A stretch of 64,000 nucleotides of DNA from Acanthacorydalis orientalis (GCA_034766995.1 CM068321.1:8070526-8134525), one strand, 5' to 3'; counted from the first letter of the stretch, positions 45,775 through 57,954 are shown. Numbers and translations are program-made. The notes: generated by a model not told the origin, from the sequence alone.

Positions 45775-45880
45775 AACCTGACCTAAATTTGACTAGATAT
45801 AATCTAACCTGACTTGCTAGCCTAACTTAATCTAATCTTACCTAACCTGGCCAAATCAAATCTAACTTAAAGTGATCAAA
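45775..45880. repeat. Degenerate TAACCT-type tandem repeat
   Basis: Runs of TAACCTGACCTAA, TCTAACCTGACTTG, CTAGCCTAACTTAATC and TTACCTAACCTGGCC form an irregular 8-12-bp repeat. It resembles interstitial insect telomeric sequence (CCTAA/TTAGG) but is heavily diverged. Confidence 0.6.
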
Positions 45881-47102
45881 ATTAATGTTGCAAATGAAAA
45901 AAGTTTTTTATTCATTATTAATCTATTTATTCTTTTTTAATATATTTAATTCCAAAAAGCATCCATACTTAGACCTTATTACCACTTAGACTTATTACCA
46001 TACTTAAAGATCTAAATGGTAATACTTAGATCCCTTTGAGTATGAACCACTTTTTGATTTTTCGTACAATGTGAACAGAGGCGTTTTTCTATTGAAAAAG
46101 CCATAGAAGATTTCTCATTTACCTCTAATTTCACCTTCACTCTTGAAAATATTTTTGTAAGATTTAGTATTTTCAATTTGTAATAAGTCAATTGATCTGT
46201 AGTAAGAAATATGAACCTATGTCACAACACTTCTTGATCTACAATGGTATTGCTTTAAATATATACGATCTACTTTCCATGAATCGTGAAATTAATAATT
46301 ATATCGCAGATCACTGTCCAAATTCAATATCTTCTTATGTGTAAAAACTATTTTTTTCTATTTGGACATCCAGTTCATGACTTTTTGGAAAATTCCAAGC
46401 GATTTTCTTTATATCGTTGCATTACCGCAGGATCTTTCTTTATTCCACGCCTCTTTCAAGTCAGTTATCCTTTGAAAATCATTCACACGTAATTAAAGTT
46501 CAAGTATTAACCTTGCTCTCAATTTGTCTTATATTTTGTGCAGAATTAGAAGCATCTCGGAAAATTACACAATTCATATTCCTCATATTCATTTTCTCAT
46601 ATTCCTTTTTTTTCCTTTCTGTAAATTTATAGATTTTTGACAAATCCCTTGACTAGATTGTACTAATTTTTCATACGATAACTCAATTGAAATAGTCATC
46701 CTCGTTTAATATTTTCATTTTTTTATATTTTTGATCTACTTGAACATTTTCCTCTAATTAATTTAATATAAAAATTAGGATATATCTCAAAATTCAGATA
46801 ATCTCTCGAATTAATCTGAAAAACTTACAAAACATCTACGTTTATACTATGACTGAAGCTCATGGAATGCAGAAATTACTGTGACGAACTCACCCTGACT
46901 GTAGACTTTTCATTGTGATTCTTTGGAAAAACACAAATAATATGAAAACGAATCTTTGTAAATGGGAAATGTGTACATTGATACATAAAATGAGAGTAGG
47001 TATATATGTATATGTAGGTATATGTATTGATACAAGTGCATATTAAAATATAAAATAAAATACAATTGAAATAATTTCAGTAAACCAGTCCTTACGATGG
47101 GG

Positions 47103-47106
<4 letters not shown>
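45881..47106. other. AT-rich spacer, nothing recognised
   Basis: Short open frames at 46286-46632 and 46910-47158 lack recognisable motifs. Confidence 0.4.
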
Positions 47107-47163
<57 letters not shown>

Positions 47164-47165
47164 TG

Positions 47166-47201
<36 letters not shown>
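47107..47201. repeat. (TA)n(GA)n microsatellite
   Basis: About 75 bp of TA followed by (GA)n. Confidence 0.95.
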
Positions 47202-47393
47202 TTGTAAATAATAACATATGTTTTACAGATAAACGAATAGATTGATTATAATGCAATTTGTGCGTACGATATAATATAATAAACACGTCCTAGTGCCAAA
47301 ATAGTAAACATTGATTAGCATAAGCGCACGCCTAATGTTCAATTGTAGTTTCGAGGTATTGAAGGTCAAGGTTGGCCAGGTGATGCAAGCGAC

Positions 47394-47495
47394 GTGACGT
47401 CACGGATTCAAGTGCGATCTCGCGCTAAAGCGGACACCGCTACGCAACCGCATAGATCTATAAAAAGATTGTCTAGACTGCGCACGTCAGTGGTC
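47394..47495 (+). promoter_or_regulatory. Core promoter: CRE, TATA box, initiator
   Basis: GTGACGTCAC at 47394-47403 contains a perfect CRE palindrome (TGACGTCA). TATAAAAAG begins at 47459. GTCAGT (arthropod initiator) has its A at 47489, which is 30 bp after the first T of the TATA box, the canonical spacing. The CRE then sits about 90 bp upstream of the predicted start. Surrounding sequence (47370-47530) is much richer in GC and CpG than the neighbourhood, and the predicted leader (GTCGTGTGTTCGTCGTCG...) has no long open frame. This would suit a cAMP/CREB-responsive gene with an untranslated first exon, but no clear donor or coding exon follows in the window. Confidence 0.6.
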
Positions 47496-47599
47496 GTGTG
47501 TTCGTCGTCGTGAAAGCATCAGTGTTTTTGTCATCGATTTGTTTAAACAAATACGGACGAAAAAATAATACATGAAGGCATGAAATAAAACGAAACGAT

Positions 47600-48294
47600 G
47601 TTAATATGTAACAATTTGCAGAATGTATAATTGTATAAACTCTTCGAAAATAATAATGGAAAGTATTAATTGTAAAACAGTTACTACTATTAGTAGGACT
47701 TCCTTTGGCTAAAAATGTATTTTTAACATAAATTGTGAGGCTTTATCTAAATCAATTCGTTAAAAAAATATATAGAATTTCTCATTACATACAACCATTT
47801 GATACAAAAATATATTAGATATTATTTTTCCTAGAATTATATACGTTAAAGTTTTGATAATTTAACGATAATTTATTTATTTTTTTCACCTTTTTATTTT
47901 ATGAAGAATTATATTGTTTATTTGAAAAAAAAGTATTTAATTAGATACACTAATTTTTTTACTATTTATGATATATTATTATTAATTGTATTCGATATAA
48001 GTGTTCTAGTAATTTTATAACTGATCGTCCCGTTACTTTAATTATATAGCTTATTTCTAAAACTGAATTTTCTAGAAATAATTTTCAGAAGAATATCGCA
48101 AGATTAATTTGTTAAAACCGGTGTGACATTGCATAAGTTTCCTGTACAAAATAATTAAAATTGGAAATTTTGTAAATTATACTGTTCAAGACTTGAACAA
48201 AGTTGAGAAAATACAATGTGACATATTTATTTAAGAAGTGAATTAACAACTTTGTAAATTCCAAACCATTATTTTTACATTAGTCTGACAATTA
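47600..48294. other. AT-rich spacer, nothing recognised
   Basis: Downstream of the candidate promoter I see no clear splice donor, open frame or poly(A) site that would define a transcript. Confidence 0.4.
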
Positions 48295-48873
48295 TTAGGT
48301 TGGTAGAAAAATAATTGCGTTTTATGACCTTCAAATGCATTTACATTTTAATATTTTTTGATTTTCCTAGCTGTTTTAAGTGATACGGAACTGTTGGATG
48401 ACTAACATCTGACTTTTATGCAAGCTCTCGAATTGTTGTACGTGGTTCTGACTCAACTGACGCTTTCAGTTGGTCGTTATAAACTGAAGAATGTCGCCCG
48501 CAACCTTCTTCATCTTCAAGACTCTCATCCCAGCACGAAATTTTTAGAACCACCATTGCATCATACATTCCTTAATAGTACCCACATCAAAAGTATCGTT
48601 TAGCTTATGAGCAGGTTTTGCTGCTTCACCACCCGTTTTGAACTCATACAAACAAATCGCTCTTATTTGCTACTTTTCCATCTCTAATCCAATAGCCGAA
48701 TTTGAAGCAAAATTAATAATAAAAGCAAAGACGATATTAACCATAATACAGACCGAAAGATGCACTTTAAAATGATATTAACATGAACACGATGAAATGA
48801 TACTTTCATTTAAAAAAAAAATAAAGTTAGAATTCAGAAAACAAAAACCATAATTATTTTCCTATCAACATAA
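48295..48873 (-). mobile_element. N-terminal-only mini-mariner, copy 4
   Basis: About 579 bp with left TIR TTAGGTTGGTAGAAAAATAA and right end TTATTTTCCTATCAACATAA. Minus-strand coding remnant: MQARELQQ-type start of RELA..., SLEDEEGCG, VMxWWF, and the HTH segments. No catalytic domain. A 61-codon plus-strand frame at 48418-48603 is its antisense. Confidence 0.85.
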
Positions 48874-49445
48874 TGTTTCAGTTCTTGTATGTTTATCAAG
48901 TTTATAAGAAATATAAAAAAATGTATTTTATGTTATCAATTTTAAAAGAAACATAAAAAAAATTGTTTAAATTTTAGATGTTATCATAAAATTAATTAAA
49001 ATGTGACTAATAGCTAGTAATTATCAAGTAAAATGTATTTAATAGCTAGTAAAATATGACTAATAGAGTAGTTAATCTTACAAATCCGTATAATAACACT
49101 TTTTTATAATATTAAGTTCATATTTTCAAGAAATAAAATGCTGAATAGTTATTTAAAACTGTTAAGAATTGTATCTTTAGTAGCAAATATCTCAAAACAA
49201 AGAAGTCGTCAAAGAACTTGATAAATTTATACTATTTACTTTCACATTGAAAATGTAACAATTGTTCATAAATTTAGACAGTATCCTCATTCAACCTTAA
49301 AAAAATTAGAAAGAATTTCTAATAGAAATATATGTTAATTTATATGTAAGAATGAATGTTCCAAATCAAATAGTTTAAATAAACATTTTTAATAAAACTT
49401 AAACAAAGTTTCAAGAGCAAGGAACGGGATTATCTTTTTAATCCC
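48874..49445. other. AT-rich spacer, nothing recognised
   Basis: No notable signal. Confidence 0.4.
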
Positions 49446-50402
49446 TTAACCGTTTATGTCGAGTATGCTTGTTATGAAAAGATGACTTTTTGTTCTTTAA
49501 TGTCGAGTATACTCGTCATGTAGAAAAAAATCGCTTTTCCTATTTATTGTAAAATTTAGTTAAAAATGTATATATTAGTAATTTTATCACATTTTAGAAT
49601 ATTTCCAAGTAGTTTTCTCTTTGTTTAGTTAATCTTATGTCTGCTATCTAGAGAAGGTATTATACGATGTAACAGAAAAACTTGTGAAGTGAATAATGTT
49701 TTCATTTATCCTCCCAGATGAGTTTTACTGATAGTGATGAAAATATATCTTTACATCCAATAAAATGGAAAAGAGCGATAACACCTATAACGTCTTCTGA
49801 TGAAAGTAGTGATGAGGTTGAAGAAGATAATGAAGATGCGGTTTTACATACAATGACACAGTAAAGAATATCAGTAACTTCAACGTCTTCTGATAAAAGT
49901 AGTGATGAGGACGAAGAAGATAATGAACCCGATAAAGAAAATAAACATTTAAATGTACAATGAAATATTAGAGGTGGAGAGTGAGCACCATTTAAATTTA
50001 CTGCTCATCCTGGCGCATATTTCACTATTTCCCATTCGTCAAAAACCAAATGTGTGTTCTATATGGAAAAATGTTTAGATTATGATTTACTAAACATAAC
50101 AGTGGAGCAAACTAACTTATATCCTGATCAATATTTGGAAACTCGCCTGAATTTGAAACAACATTCAAGATTTAAAAAATGGATGCCAACAAACAGTAAT
50201 GAAATAAGATTTGTGAATTACTTACTAATAAAATTAAAAAATTTACAAAGAAACAACCAAAAAAATCATCTTTTTGTTATAATTTAAGTCAATCTTACAA
50301 GTGCATTTGCTGTATTTTCGTCGAGTATACTCGTCATCGCCTAGAAATAATTAAGCACACAATACACATTCTCAAAATAAAACGAAACGCTTAAGTGGTT
50401 AA
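49446..50402 (+). mobile_element. Internally deleted piggyBac-like element
   Basis: 957 bp bounded by TTAA (49446-49449 and 50399-50402), with short degraded end similarity (CCGTTTATG / CCACTTAAGCG). From ATG 49720 it encodes an acidic N-terminus (MSFTDSDENISL, SSDESSDEVEEDNEDA) with stops. The frame at 50054-50287 then matches the start of the piggyBac transposase domain (DDE_Tnp_1_7): DLLNITVEQTNLYPDQYLET, then KQHSRFKKWMPTNSNEIRF. The catalytic Asp residues and everything C-terminal are deleted. Subterminal near-palindromic motifs GTCGAGTATACTCGTCAT at 49503 and 50321 are candidate transposase-binding sites; a degraded one is at 49458. Confidence 0.8.
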
Positions 50403-50810
50403 GGTCTAAATGTTTTTACTAAGAACTTTACAAATAATTATAGCTTTAATAACAAATACGTTATCGTAAATCCAGCGTTATTACAATTTTAATCTATATT
50501 TTGTATTGTTTCTTTCTACATTTTTTTAATAAACCACACAAAATTACGATAATATTTTTTTTAACAGTAACAACAATTTCTTAAGTCATCAAACTTCATT
50601 AATTAAAAACCCCAATAAATTTTTCTTTAATAACCTAAAAAAAAATCAATAAGATCCATCATTTTGAATTCGTTTATTCTATATTATAATATATTTATTT
50701 ATTTTTAAGATAAACATTCTAAATTATTTATTTAAAAAATATCAAAACAATATATTTTACTATTATATAGTTTTTAATTCGAAAACTATTTTAATGTATA
50801 AAATATAAAT
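50403..50810. other. AT-rich spacer, nothing recognised
   Basis: No 5' partner for the solo piggyBac end at 50812 was found here. Confidence 0.4.
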
Positions 50811-50811
50811 T

Positions 50812-50895
50812 TTTTTTCGTCGAGTATACTGGTCGTCGCCTAGAAATAATTAAGCACACCGGTGCACATTCTCAACATGAAACAAAACGGTTAAG
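50812..50895 (+). mobile_element. Solo piggyBac-like 3' end
   Basis: Near copy of the last 85 bp of the element at 49446-50402: GTCGAGTATACTGGTCGTCG, then CCTAGAAATAATTAAGCACA, CATTCTCAACATGAAAC and a terminal GGTTAAGAGGTTAA. It lies about 410 bp downstream in the same orientation. Confidence 0.75.
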
Positions 50896-51212
50896 AGGTT
50901 AAATGATATATATTGTAAAAAATCTTTAAAATGATTTGGTCAAATTAATTAAAAAATACTTCATTTAGCTATTAAAACGATTTCCCGCATATTCGTTCTT
51001 CCATGAATGCATTTAACAACGATTCGTAATAGAACAACAATAATAATGAAATCAAATAATTACTGGTTAAAATTTATTAGTAATTAGTTCTAGTATTCAT
51101 AAATATTTAGTTAAAAAGTTAAAGAATTAACAGAAAAATATTTGTGGGATAATTATTTTACGTGCCAATAACTTCAGAAGAAAGCAAAATATCACTTTTT
51201 ATATGCAACAAG

Positions 51213-51216
<4 letters not shown>
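50896..51216. other. AT-rich spacer, nothing recognised
   Basis: No notable signal. Confidence 0.4.

Positions 51217-51286
<70 letters not shown>
51217..51286. repeat. (TA)n microsatellite
   Basis: 70 bp TA array. Confidence 0.95.
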
Positions 51287-51291
<5 letters not shown>

Positions 51292-51602
51292 GTATACGCA
51301 CATAATAGACAAAAGGTGCTATAATATTTTGATATTAAAAGGACTCGGTGCTCGAAAGATAACATGTCTGTTGATTCACTGTTGTAAAATATGTGACGAG
51401 TTTACACATTTCAAAAGTATTTCGTTGAATCGCGTACACGTAGTGATAAACGAAAATCAGATAAAAATACTCATTCCGTACGCATTGTTAATATAATTTT
51501 ACATTAAGTGTATTCGCGTTAATCTATCTATGGAATGACTAATCATGTACCGTTTATGAAATGTTATGTACATACATGAAAACGATTTTTCATTCAGTAC
51601 GC

Positions 51603-51604
51603 GT

Positions 51605-51648
<44 letters not shown>

Positions 51649-51665
51649 TCATGTGTGTGTGTGTA
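51603..51665. repeat. (CA)n(TA)n(TG)n palindromic microsatellite
   Basis: GTACACACACAC on the left and GTGTGTGTGTGTAC on the right bracket a TA core, so the whole array can fold into one hairpin. Confidence 0.95.
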
Positions 51666-52395
51666 CGTTTGCATGTGGTTTTATATATTCCAGAAATTCC
51701 ACCATTAAATTAAACCCACGCGTTTTGTAACCATCATATGTTGTGTATTTGTTAAAATGAATCGGTAATAATTTTATTTCAGCAAATAATTTAATGAATT
51801 TTATTGGAGAATGTGTTTATAGATAATATATTTTTAATGCTAATGTTTTAAATGCTTTTCAAGGTATTTTTTTAATCAGTATTATCCTTTATCCATCATA
51901 TATATACACATGGTTCATTGAACCTCAGGTGAAAGATAAATTTGAAAAAAAGCTACACAAAAAAGTATAATTACATATTTAATTATTTGTGATTTAATTT
52001 TAAATTAAATAAAACATTAATGAAATGCTTAAATGAAATATATCTGGTGTCAAAAATATTAAAAATTAACAGTGTATGAGTGATGAAAATGTCTTTTTTC
52101 ACTTCCATATTTTTTGGATTTTGTAATATTTTTTTTTAAAAAAAAAACAATTATAATGATTAACTTGATATTACAATAAAATTTTGTTTATAAACAAAAT
52201 ATTTATTTGATATTTCATTTTTATTTTGTTTACTGAACAAATTAAATTGTAAAAATTAAACATAGTAATTCTTATTGTGAAAAAGAATAACGTGAACAAA
52301 AAATGAGTATTTTTTTAAATTAAAAAAAATTGAATAGTTTTTTTTCTGACATAGAAGAGTCACAAGGTGAATGAAGAATCATTGATTATTTAAGA
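51666..52395. other. AT-rich spacer, nothing recognised
   Basis: No notable signal. Confidence 0.4.
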
Positions 52396-52957
52396 TTACG
52401 TTGGTAAGAAAATAATTGCAGTTTTTCTTTTTTTTAAATTGTAACCTTAATTTTTTTCAATGTGTCATTTCACCATGTTCATGTTAATATTATTTGGAAG
52501 TACATTTTTCAGTGTGTATTATGGTAACATCAACTTTGGTTTTATTACTAATTTTGCTTCAAATTGGGCTATTGAATTAAAGATTGAAAATAAGCATATA
52601 AGAGCTATTTTAAGTATAAGTTCAAAACGGATGGTAAAGCAGTAGAAACTGCTCGTAAACTGAACGATGCTTTTGATGTGAGTACTGTTAAGGAGCGTAC
52701 GGTATAATATTGGTTCCTAAATTTTCGTGCTGGGGATGAGAGCCTTGAAGATAAAGACGAACGCTGACGTCCTTCTTCAGTTCATAACGACCAACTGAAG
52801 GCGTTAGTTGAATCAGAACCACCCACAAGGCAAGAGCTTGCACAAAAGTTATATGTTAGTCATCCAACAGTTCTGGATCACTGAAAACCACTCAAATTAA
52901 AAAATGTATACGAGTTTAAAGAATATAAACCGTAATTATTTTTCTACCAACCCAATA
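52396..52957 (+). mobile_element. N-terminal-only mini-mariner, copy 5
   Basis: About 560 bp. TIRs TTACGTTGGTAAGAAAATAA and TTATTTTTCTACCAACCCAA. Coding remnant in order: MDGKAVETARKLNDAFDVST-type helix region, FRAGDESLEDKDER, VHNDQLKALVESEPP and ELAQKLYVSHPTVLDH. The catalytic domain is missing. One stop lies near WYNIGS, where the family has WWFQ. Confidence 0.85.
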
Positions 52958-54050
52958 TCAGTTTTTGTATTAAGGATTTGAACGTTCTAACAGTATACAA
53001 AACGTTAAAATCATCAAAAAATAGTTTTATAACATAAAAAAGTTCTTTAACTCGTGTAGCAACATAATATTTGTTGTTCAAATTTCTAACAGGAATAAGT
53101 AATGACTGAGAAACATCTCAGTAAAATGATTTCATTTTCTTGTCAGATATTACTCAGAGAAGTATAATCGTCCCATATTTCAGATCTGTTGCTATTTTTA
53201 AAATATATCGTGCACATTTATGTAATGTTCATAAAGATACATTGAAGTGGAGAAACACTTCAAGTTTATTTATCATCTCGTATATCAGATCTTTTTCAAA
53301 AACATATCATATTTACTTTCGAACTTTATATCGAAGTCTATAAATAATATACGTGTATATAAAATGTCACAATTAAACATATTACTTTTTCATTTCGATA
53401 GAAGTCAGGATATAGATCAATCATGACTTATAAGGTTATAAAAGTAAGAGATTAGAGATAAAGTAATGTAAGGAATTTTAGTTGTTTTCTTTATGTGTTT
53501 AATCATAGAATAATGATATTTCCATTCTTTTATATTTTTTATACTATTTAACAATTTGAATTTGTTTTTATTTACACAATAGAAATATTTACAGATATCT
53601 AGATAAGTGTATGATCCATTGTTTTATAATTATATTTTTATTGGGATTTTGTATTTTTAAATTATATGTGAAATAAAATAGATAGACAGATTAAAAAAGT
53701 ATAACATCTTTTGTAATGTCGATGTAAGATTTCTGTGTGTCTAGCATTGGAATTTTGACTCAGATATTGAATTAAATTGTAAACTATATTTTAATTTATT
53801 CAAAAATTTAATTAAACTAAAATTTAAACTTTCAATTCATGAAAACATTCATCTTTCTCATTTTTATTTTTTTATATAAATAAGGAGATGCTATTTTTAT
53901 AAATTGACCACATCCGACCAAGTAAATAAAAATAAATTTTATTTAATCGGAATTGAAAGAATATGTAGTAATAAAAAATTAATAAAGTGTAAAAAAATAA
54001 AATACGAAGCTGTGTGTACAATTGATTTTTTTTAAACATGTAATCCTGTT
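52958..54050. other. AT-rich spacer, nothing recognised
   Basis: Short open frames at 53140-53343 and 53872-54141 show no recognisable motif; the latter overlaps the left arm of the next repeat. Confidence 0.4.
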
Positions 54051-54051
54051 G

Positions 54052-54245
54052 ATCCGTTCCATTGTCCCACAGGTCTTCATCTTTTGAATTATTTGAGTGT
54101 CTGTTTTCAATTTTTAATTTCGACACTTGTTTTATTTTCAAATAAAATTTAAGGACTCTAAAATCTACCTGAAAATGCTACACGGATCGAAACTAGTAAT
54201 GAAGAACAGACACTCAGATAATCCAAAAGAATGAAGGCCATCAGG
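54052..54245. repeat. Divergent-arm inverted repeat, copy 4
   Basis: Right arm: CCTGAAAATGCTACACGGAT, CGAAACTAGTAATGAAGAAC, AGACACTCAGATAATCCAAA. Left arm, reverse-complemented: ACAAGTGTCGAAATTAAAAA, then ACAGACACTCAAATAATTCA and AAAGATGAAGACC. Same family as 8364-8565 and 62755-62935. Confidence 0.7.
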
Positions 54246-54990
54246 ATAATATAGTTATATATATTTTCATAATTAGGTAAATTTTAATCATTTTTTAATA
54301 TAATTATTAACTATATGTCTCTATTTATTTAATTTAGACAACCCAGTAAATAACAGCGGCGCTTAATAGGTTTAAACATGTTTAAAAAAATTATCTTATG
54401 AATAAATTGGTTTAGCTAACGATTTTATTGAAAATTGGTCAAACAATATTCTGTTTTTTGTTCTTTTTCAATGATTTTATCTCATAAATTCGCTTCAATA
54501 CTATAATACAAATAGCACTACAATACCAGAATACTATAATTGCATTTATTGATTCATATGAAGATAAGAGATTTTTTTAAGACCTTTTCTTTAAATTCCT
54601 ACTAAATAGTTATAGGATAATGTAATTAAAAAATGAAGTTTCTTACTAATTTAAAAAATAACCAGTATATAATTGGCGATGATCGAGTAACATGCTTTCG
54701 GTGTTTTTTCAAAGAAATTTTATTCGCTGTATTTACGCGCATGCTTCGCATAAAATGCACAAACAAAGTGGACGAAGTCTTTTATGACTGCCAATAAATT
54801 ACATATTATTGTCATATCTAGAACATTGAATTAATTTATGGATTGGTTGATAAATCGATAACAGTACATTTATTAAATGTATACATGTATGCAAAGAATG
54901 TAATGAAGGTTTTCAATCGAGATAAGACTCATATCCGTTCAGGGCACAAACCGTCATATGTATGCGTTCACACACATACAGAACGTATCA
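54246..54990. other. AT-rich spacer, nothing recognised
   Basis: A plus-strand open frame starting at 54843 runs into the GC-richer patch but has no recognisable domain. Confidence 0.35.
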
Positions 54991-55610
54991 TCAAATTGGA
55001 ATCCGCTCCAATTTCACCGAACGTATCGCACGGACCGCGTACGCTCTCTGTACAATCAATGTTTCACGTTCTACCTTATGACTCATTCATCGGCAAGGTA
55101 ACGTCTATCTACGTACCACCACTAAACATCTTTTATGATTCTGACAAGAACGTGCCTCAGCGACGACCAACCTCACTTACGATTTGATGCCAGCCGGTTA
55201 GTCGTTATAGAGTGTAGCTAAGAGCTGGCCGGCCACTTGCCGACTCGCTTTGCGGCTTTCGCTGCTGCTGTTTCTGCTGCCAGTTCATACATACATACAT
55301 ACATACTTGCACGCCGCTCACCTTAGGTTGTGTGTGTTTTTTTCTGCGGTGTTTCATTAATAAAGAATTTCGCGACACCGGAGCACACGTACATTTATAT
55401 TGTGCACTTGAATCATTTCGAATTCGTTACTACAAACAACAACAACGTGTTTAAAAATAAACTCAAGTTGCAGTGTTTGTTGTGTATTGAAACGTTACTG
55501 TCAAGTGAAATAGAACACAGTACTACTAGTGCGTTTATCGCGACGGTGCTTCTGAATCTGTGCGATTATACAACGCGAAAATATCGGTAAAAATCTAAAA
55601 CGTGCGTGTT
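54990..55610 (+). other. GC-richer patch; candidate 5' exon
   Basis: The longest GC-elevated patch: CTGGCCGGCCACTTGCCGAC, (CTG)n-like GCTGCTGCTG, a CATA tetramer run at about 55288-55306, and AACAACAACAACG typical of insect 5' leaders. A potential donor follows GAAAATATCG|GTAAAA at 55586/55587. An 86-codon open frame (55330-55590) covers the putative leader but has no recognisable product. Possible promoter/first exon on the plus strand; no canonical TATA/initiator pair is seen. Confidence 0.4.
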
Positions 55611-55997
55611 TTGTTAGTGATGTGAAATTTCCTTTCTACCGTTTTTCCGCACTAAATAGTTTTCGTTTATAAACTTATATCTTTTTAATTATACAATATT
55701 GATTTTTCAATACCTGTTTATTATTGGTAATATTTTTATCTTCTTTATTCGAATTTGTTTCAGACACTTTTACACGTACATATACATATTTTTTTACTTC
55801 TTTAAGTAATCAATTGAAGAATGAATGTGTATTTTTTTAACTGACTTCTGTTCATATTTTTAATTTTTTATATACACATTTTATATACACATACTCACAT
55901 AATTTTTTATATTCAAATTTTTCAAATATTCGTTAAGTTTCTGATTGCATTTTTAGGAAATATTTTGACGTCCTTGTGATATTTTTAATTATTTGAT
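55611..55997. other. AT-rich spacer, nothing recognised
   Basis: T-rich sequence; would be the intron if the upstream donor is real. Confidence 0.35.
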
Positions 55998-55998
55998 T

Positions 55999-56069
<71 letters not shown>
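55998..56069. repeat. (CA)n(TA)n microsatellite
   Basis: CA repeats leading into TA repeats, ending at the left TIR of a mini-mariner. Confidence 0.95.
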
Positions 56070-56070
<1 letters not shown>

Positions 56071-56072
<2 letters not shown>

Positions 56073-56646
56073 TAATTTAGTAGAAAAATAATTGCGGTTT
56101 ATGACCTTTAAATTCATATATATTTTCAATTTTTTTTTATTTTTCTATCTATTTTAAGTGGTCCAAAACGGTTGGATGACAAACTCTTAACTTTTATGCA
56201 AGCTCTCGAATTGTTGTGCATGGTTCTGATTCAATTGACTCCTTCAGTTGGTTGTTATCAACTCAAGAAGGACTCCCGCGCATTTCTTCATCTTCAAGGC
56301 TATTGTCCCCAGTACGAAATGTTTGGAACCACCATTGCACCGTACATTTCTTAACAGTACCCACACCAAAAGCATCGTTTAGTTTACGAGCAGTTTTTGC
56401 TGCTTTATTACCCGTTTTGAACTCATGCAAAAAATGCTTTTATTTGCTTCTTTCCATCTTTATTGCAATAGTGAAATTTGAATCAAAATTAATAATAAAA
56501 ACAAAGTTGATGTTATCAAAATACAGATCGGAAAATTCATTTTAAAATGATATTAAAACATGAACACGATGAAATGACTGTCATTGAAAAAAATAAGATT
56601 AGAATTCAGAAAATAAAAACCGAAATTATTTTCCTATGAACCTAAT
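56071..56646 (-). mobile_element. N-terminal-only mini-mariner, copy 6
   Basis: About 576 bp. Left end ATTAATTTAGTAGAAAAATA; right end complement of TATTAGGTTCATAGGAAAAT. Minus-strand remnants of the DNA-binding half, including ARKLNDAFGVGTVKKCTVQW, then WFQTFRTGDNSLEDEE and ELAxKLRVCHPTVLD. No catalytic domain. Open frames on the plus strand here are antisense. Confidence 0.8.
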
Positions 56647-56781
56647 ACATGTTAGTATATTCAAATTTTTCAAATATTCGTTAATTTTTTGTTGCTGCAT
56701 TTTTAGGAAGTATTTTAATGTTTTTGTTGTTATGTTTTTAATGATTTGATTACTCCTACACACACACGTACATACATACAC

Positions 56782-56783
<2 letters not shown>

Positions 56784-56831
<48 letters not shown>
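56784..56831. repeat. (TA)n microsatellite
   Basis: TA array preceded by CACACACGTACATACATACA and followed by (GA)n. Confidence 0.95.
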
Positions 56832-56834
<3 letters not shown>

Positions 56835-57079
56835 TGATAGAATGATAGAGGGAGAGAGAGAGAAACATAGAGATACGAAATTGAATATAGCGAGAACGAA
56901 TATAACGAGTTCTTTGTTACAGAAAGTAAATATTCATAAAAATGTTGATTTATATAGAAAAAGATATTTAAATGGATTTACATGCTACAGATATAAAGAC
57001 TAACTGTAGCCAAGAAAATAAAATTTGTCGTGCAGTGTTTACTATAACAGAGTTCAGTTATAGATACACATACACATTT

Positions 57080-57112
57080 ATATATATATATATATATTTA
57101 TAAGTGGGTTAT

Positions 57113-57151
<39 letters not shown>

Positions 57152-57180
57152 CATAAGTGGATTATTATTATAACCCACTT
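57080..57180. repeat. (TA)n with inverted AAGTGGGTTATTATTATA flanks
   Basis: AAGTGGGTTATTATTATA at 57102 precedes a TA array. The motif repeats as AAGTGGATTATTATTATA at 57155 and is closed by the inverse AACCCACTT at 57172-57180. Confidence 0.7.
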
Positions 57181-57954
57181 TAATATTTTTCTAATTTCAT
57201 ATTCTTTTTTAAAAATTCATAAGTTTATGCAAAAATTGTTCTGAGAAATGATTTATTTATATTGAACACAATGATTTCTATTGAAAAATTATTAACAAAT
57301 GTATACGATAAATCAATGGAGCAATTTTTCTATTATTATTTTAAAAAATGTATAGATAAAATAATTTTTTAAATGCAGATAATTTTTTTATTTGTTTTCT
57401 TTTGTCTACATGTCTCTGTACTTTTCAACCTATAATTTTGAACTAATTTTGTATTGTAATTTCAAAAGTATCTGTCAATGTATCATACAAATGTGAGTGT
57501 CTGTTTGTATATATATATATATATAATATCCCATTTTTAACCCGTAAAACAAGCAATATCTTAGTAAGATGAGATAACAATTTTCTATCAGGCTTGAATC
57601 ACAAAATATGAAATATAATTATACAACCATTTAGATAAAATATTTAATATCTATTATAATATATCGTCGAAACTTGAAATTATGAGATAACAAAAATGAA
57701 TGAGATTATCATTAGTATTATATACAAACTAACTCTTAAACTTTTTCAATGTATTTTTAAATTTGATACTGTGTGTGAATAGACCTGAATTGGAGCCAGA
57801 ACTCCAATTGGTATTTACTTACAAAGTTAAATTAATCTTTTAATAAATTCATAAATTCCAACACATTTTTTTCTTATAATACACCCGAGACACATCACCA
57901 AAAATTCAGAAAATATTATAATTAAAAATACCTATGAACTATACCAAACGATAA

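Noticed and set aside
54843..55187. 114-codon plus-strand frame near the 55-kb GC patch
   Set aside because: No recognisable motif. Open frames of this size are expected in a locally GC-richer stretch.
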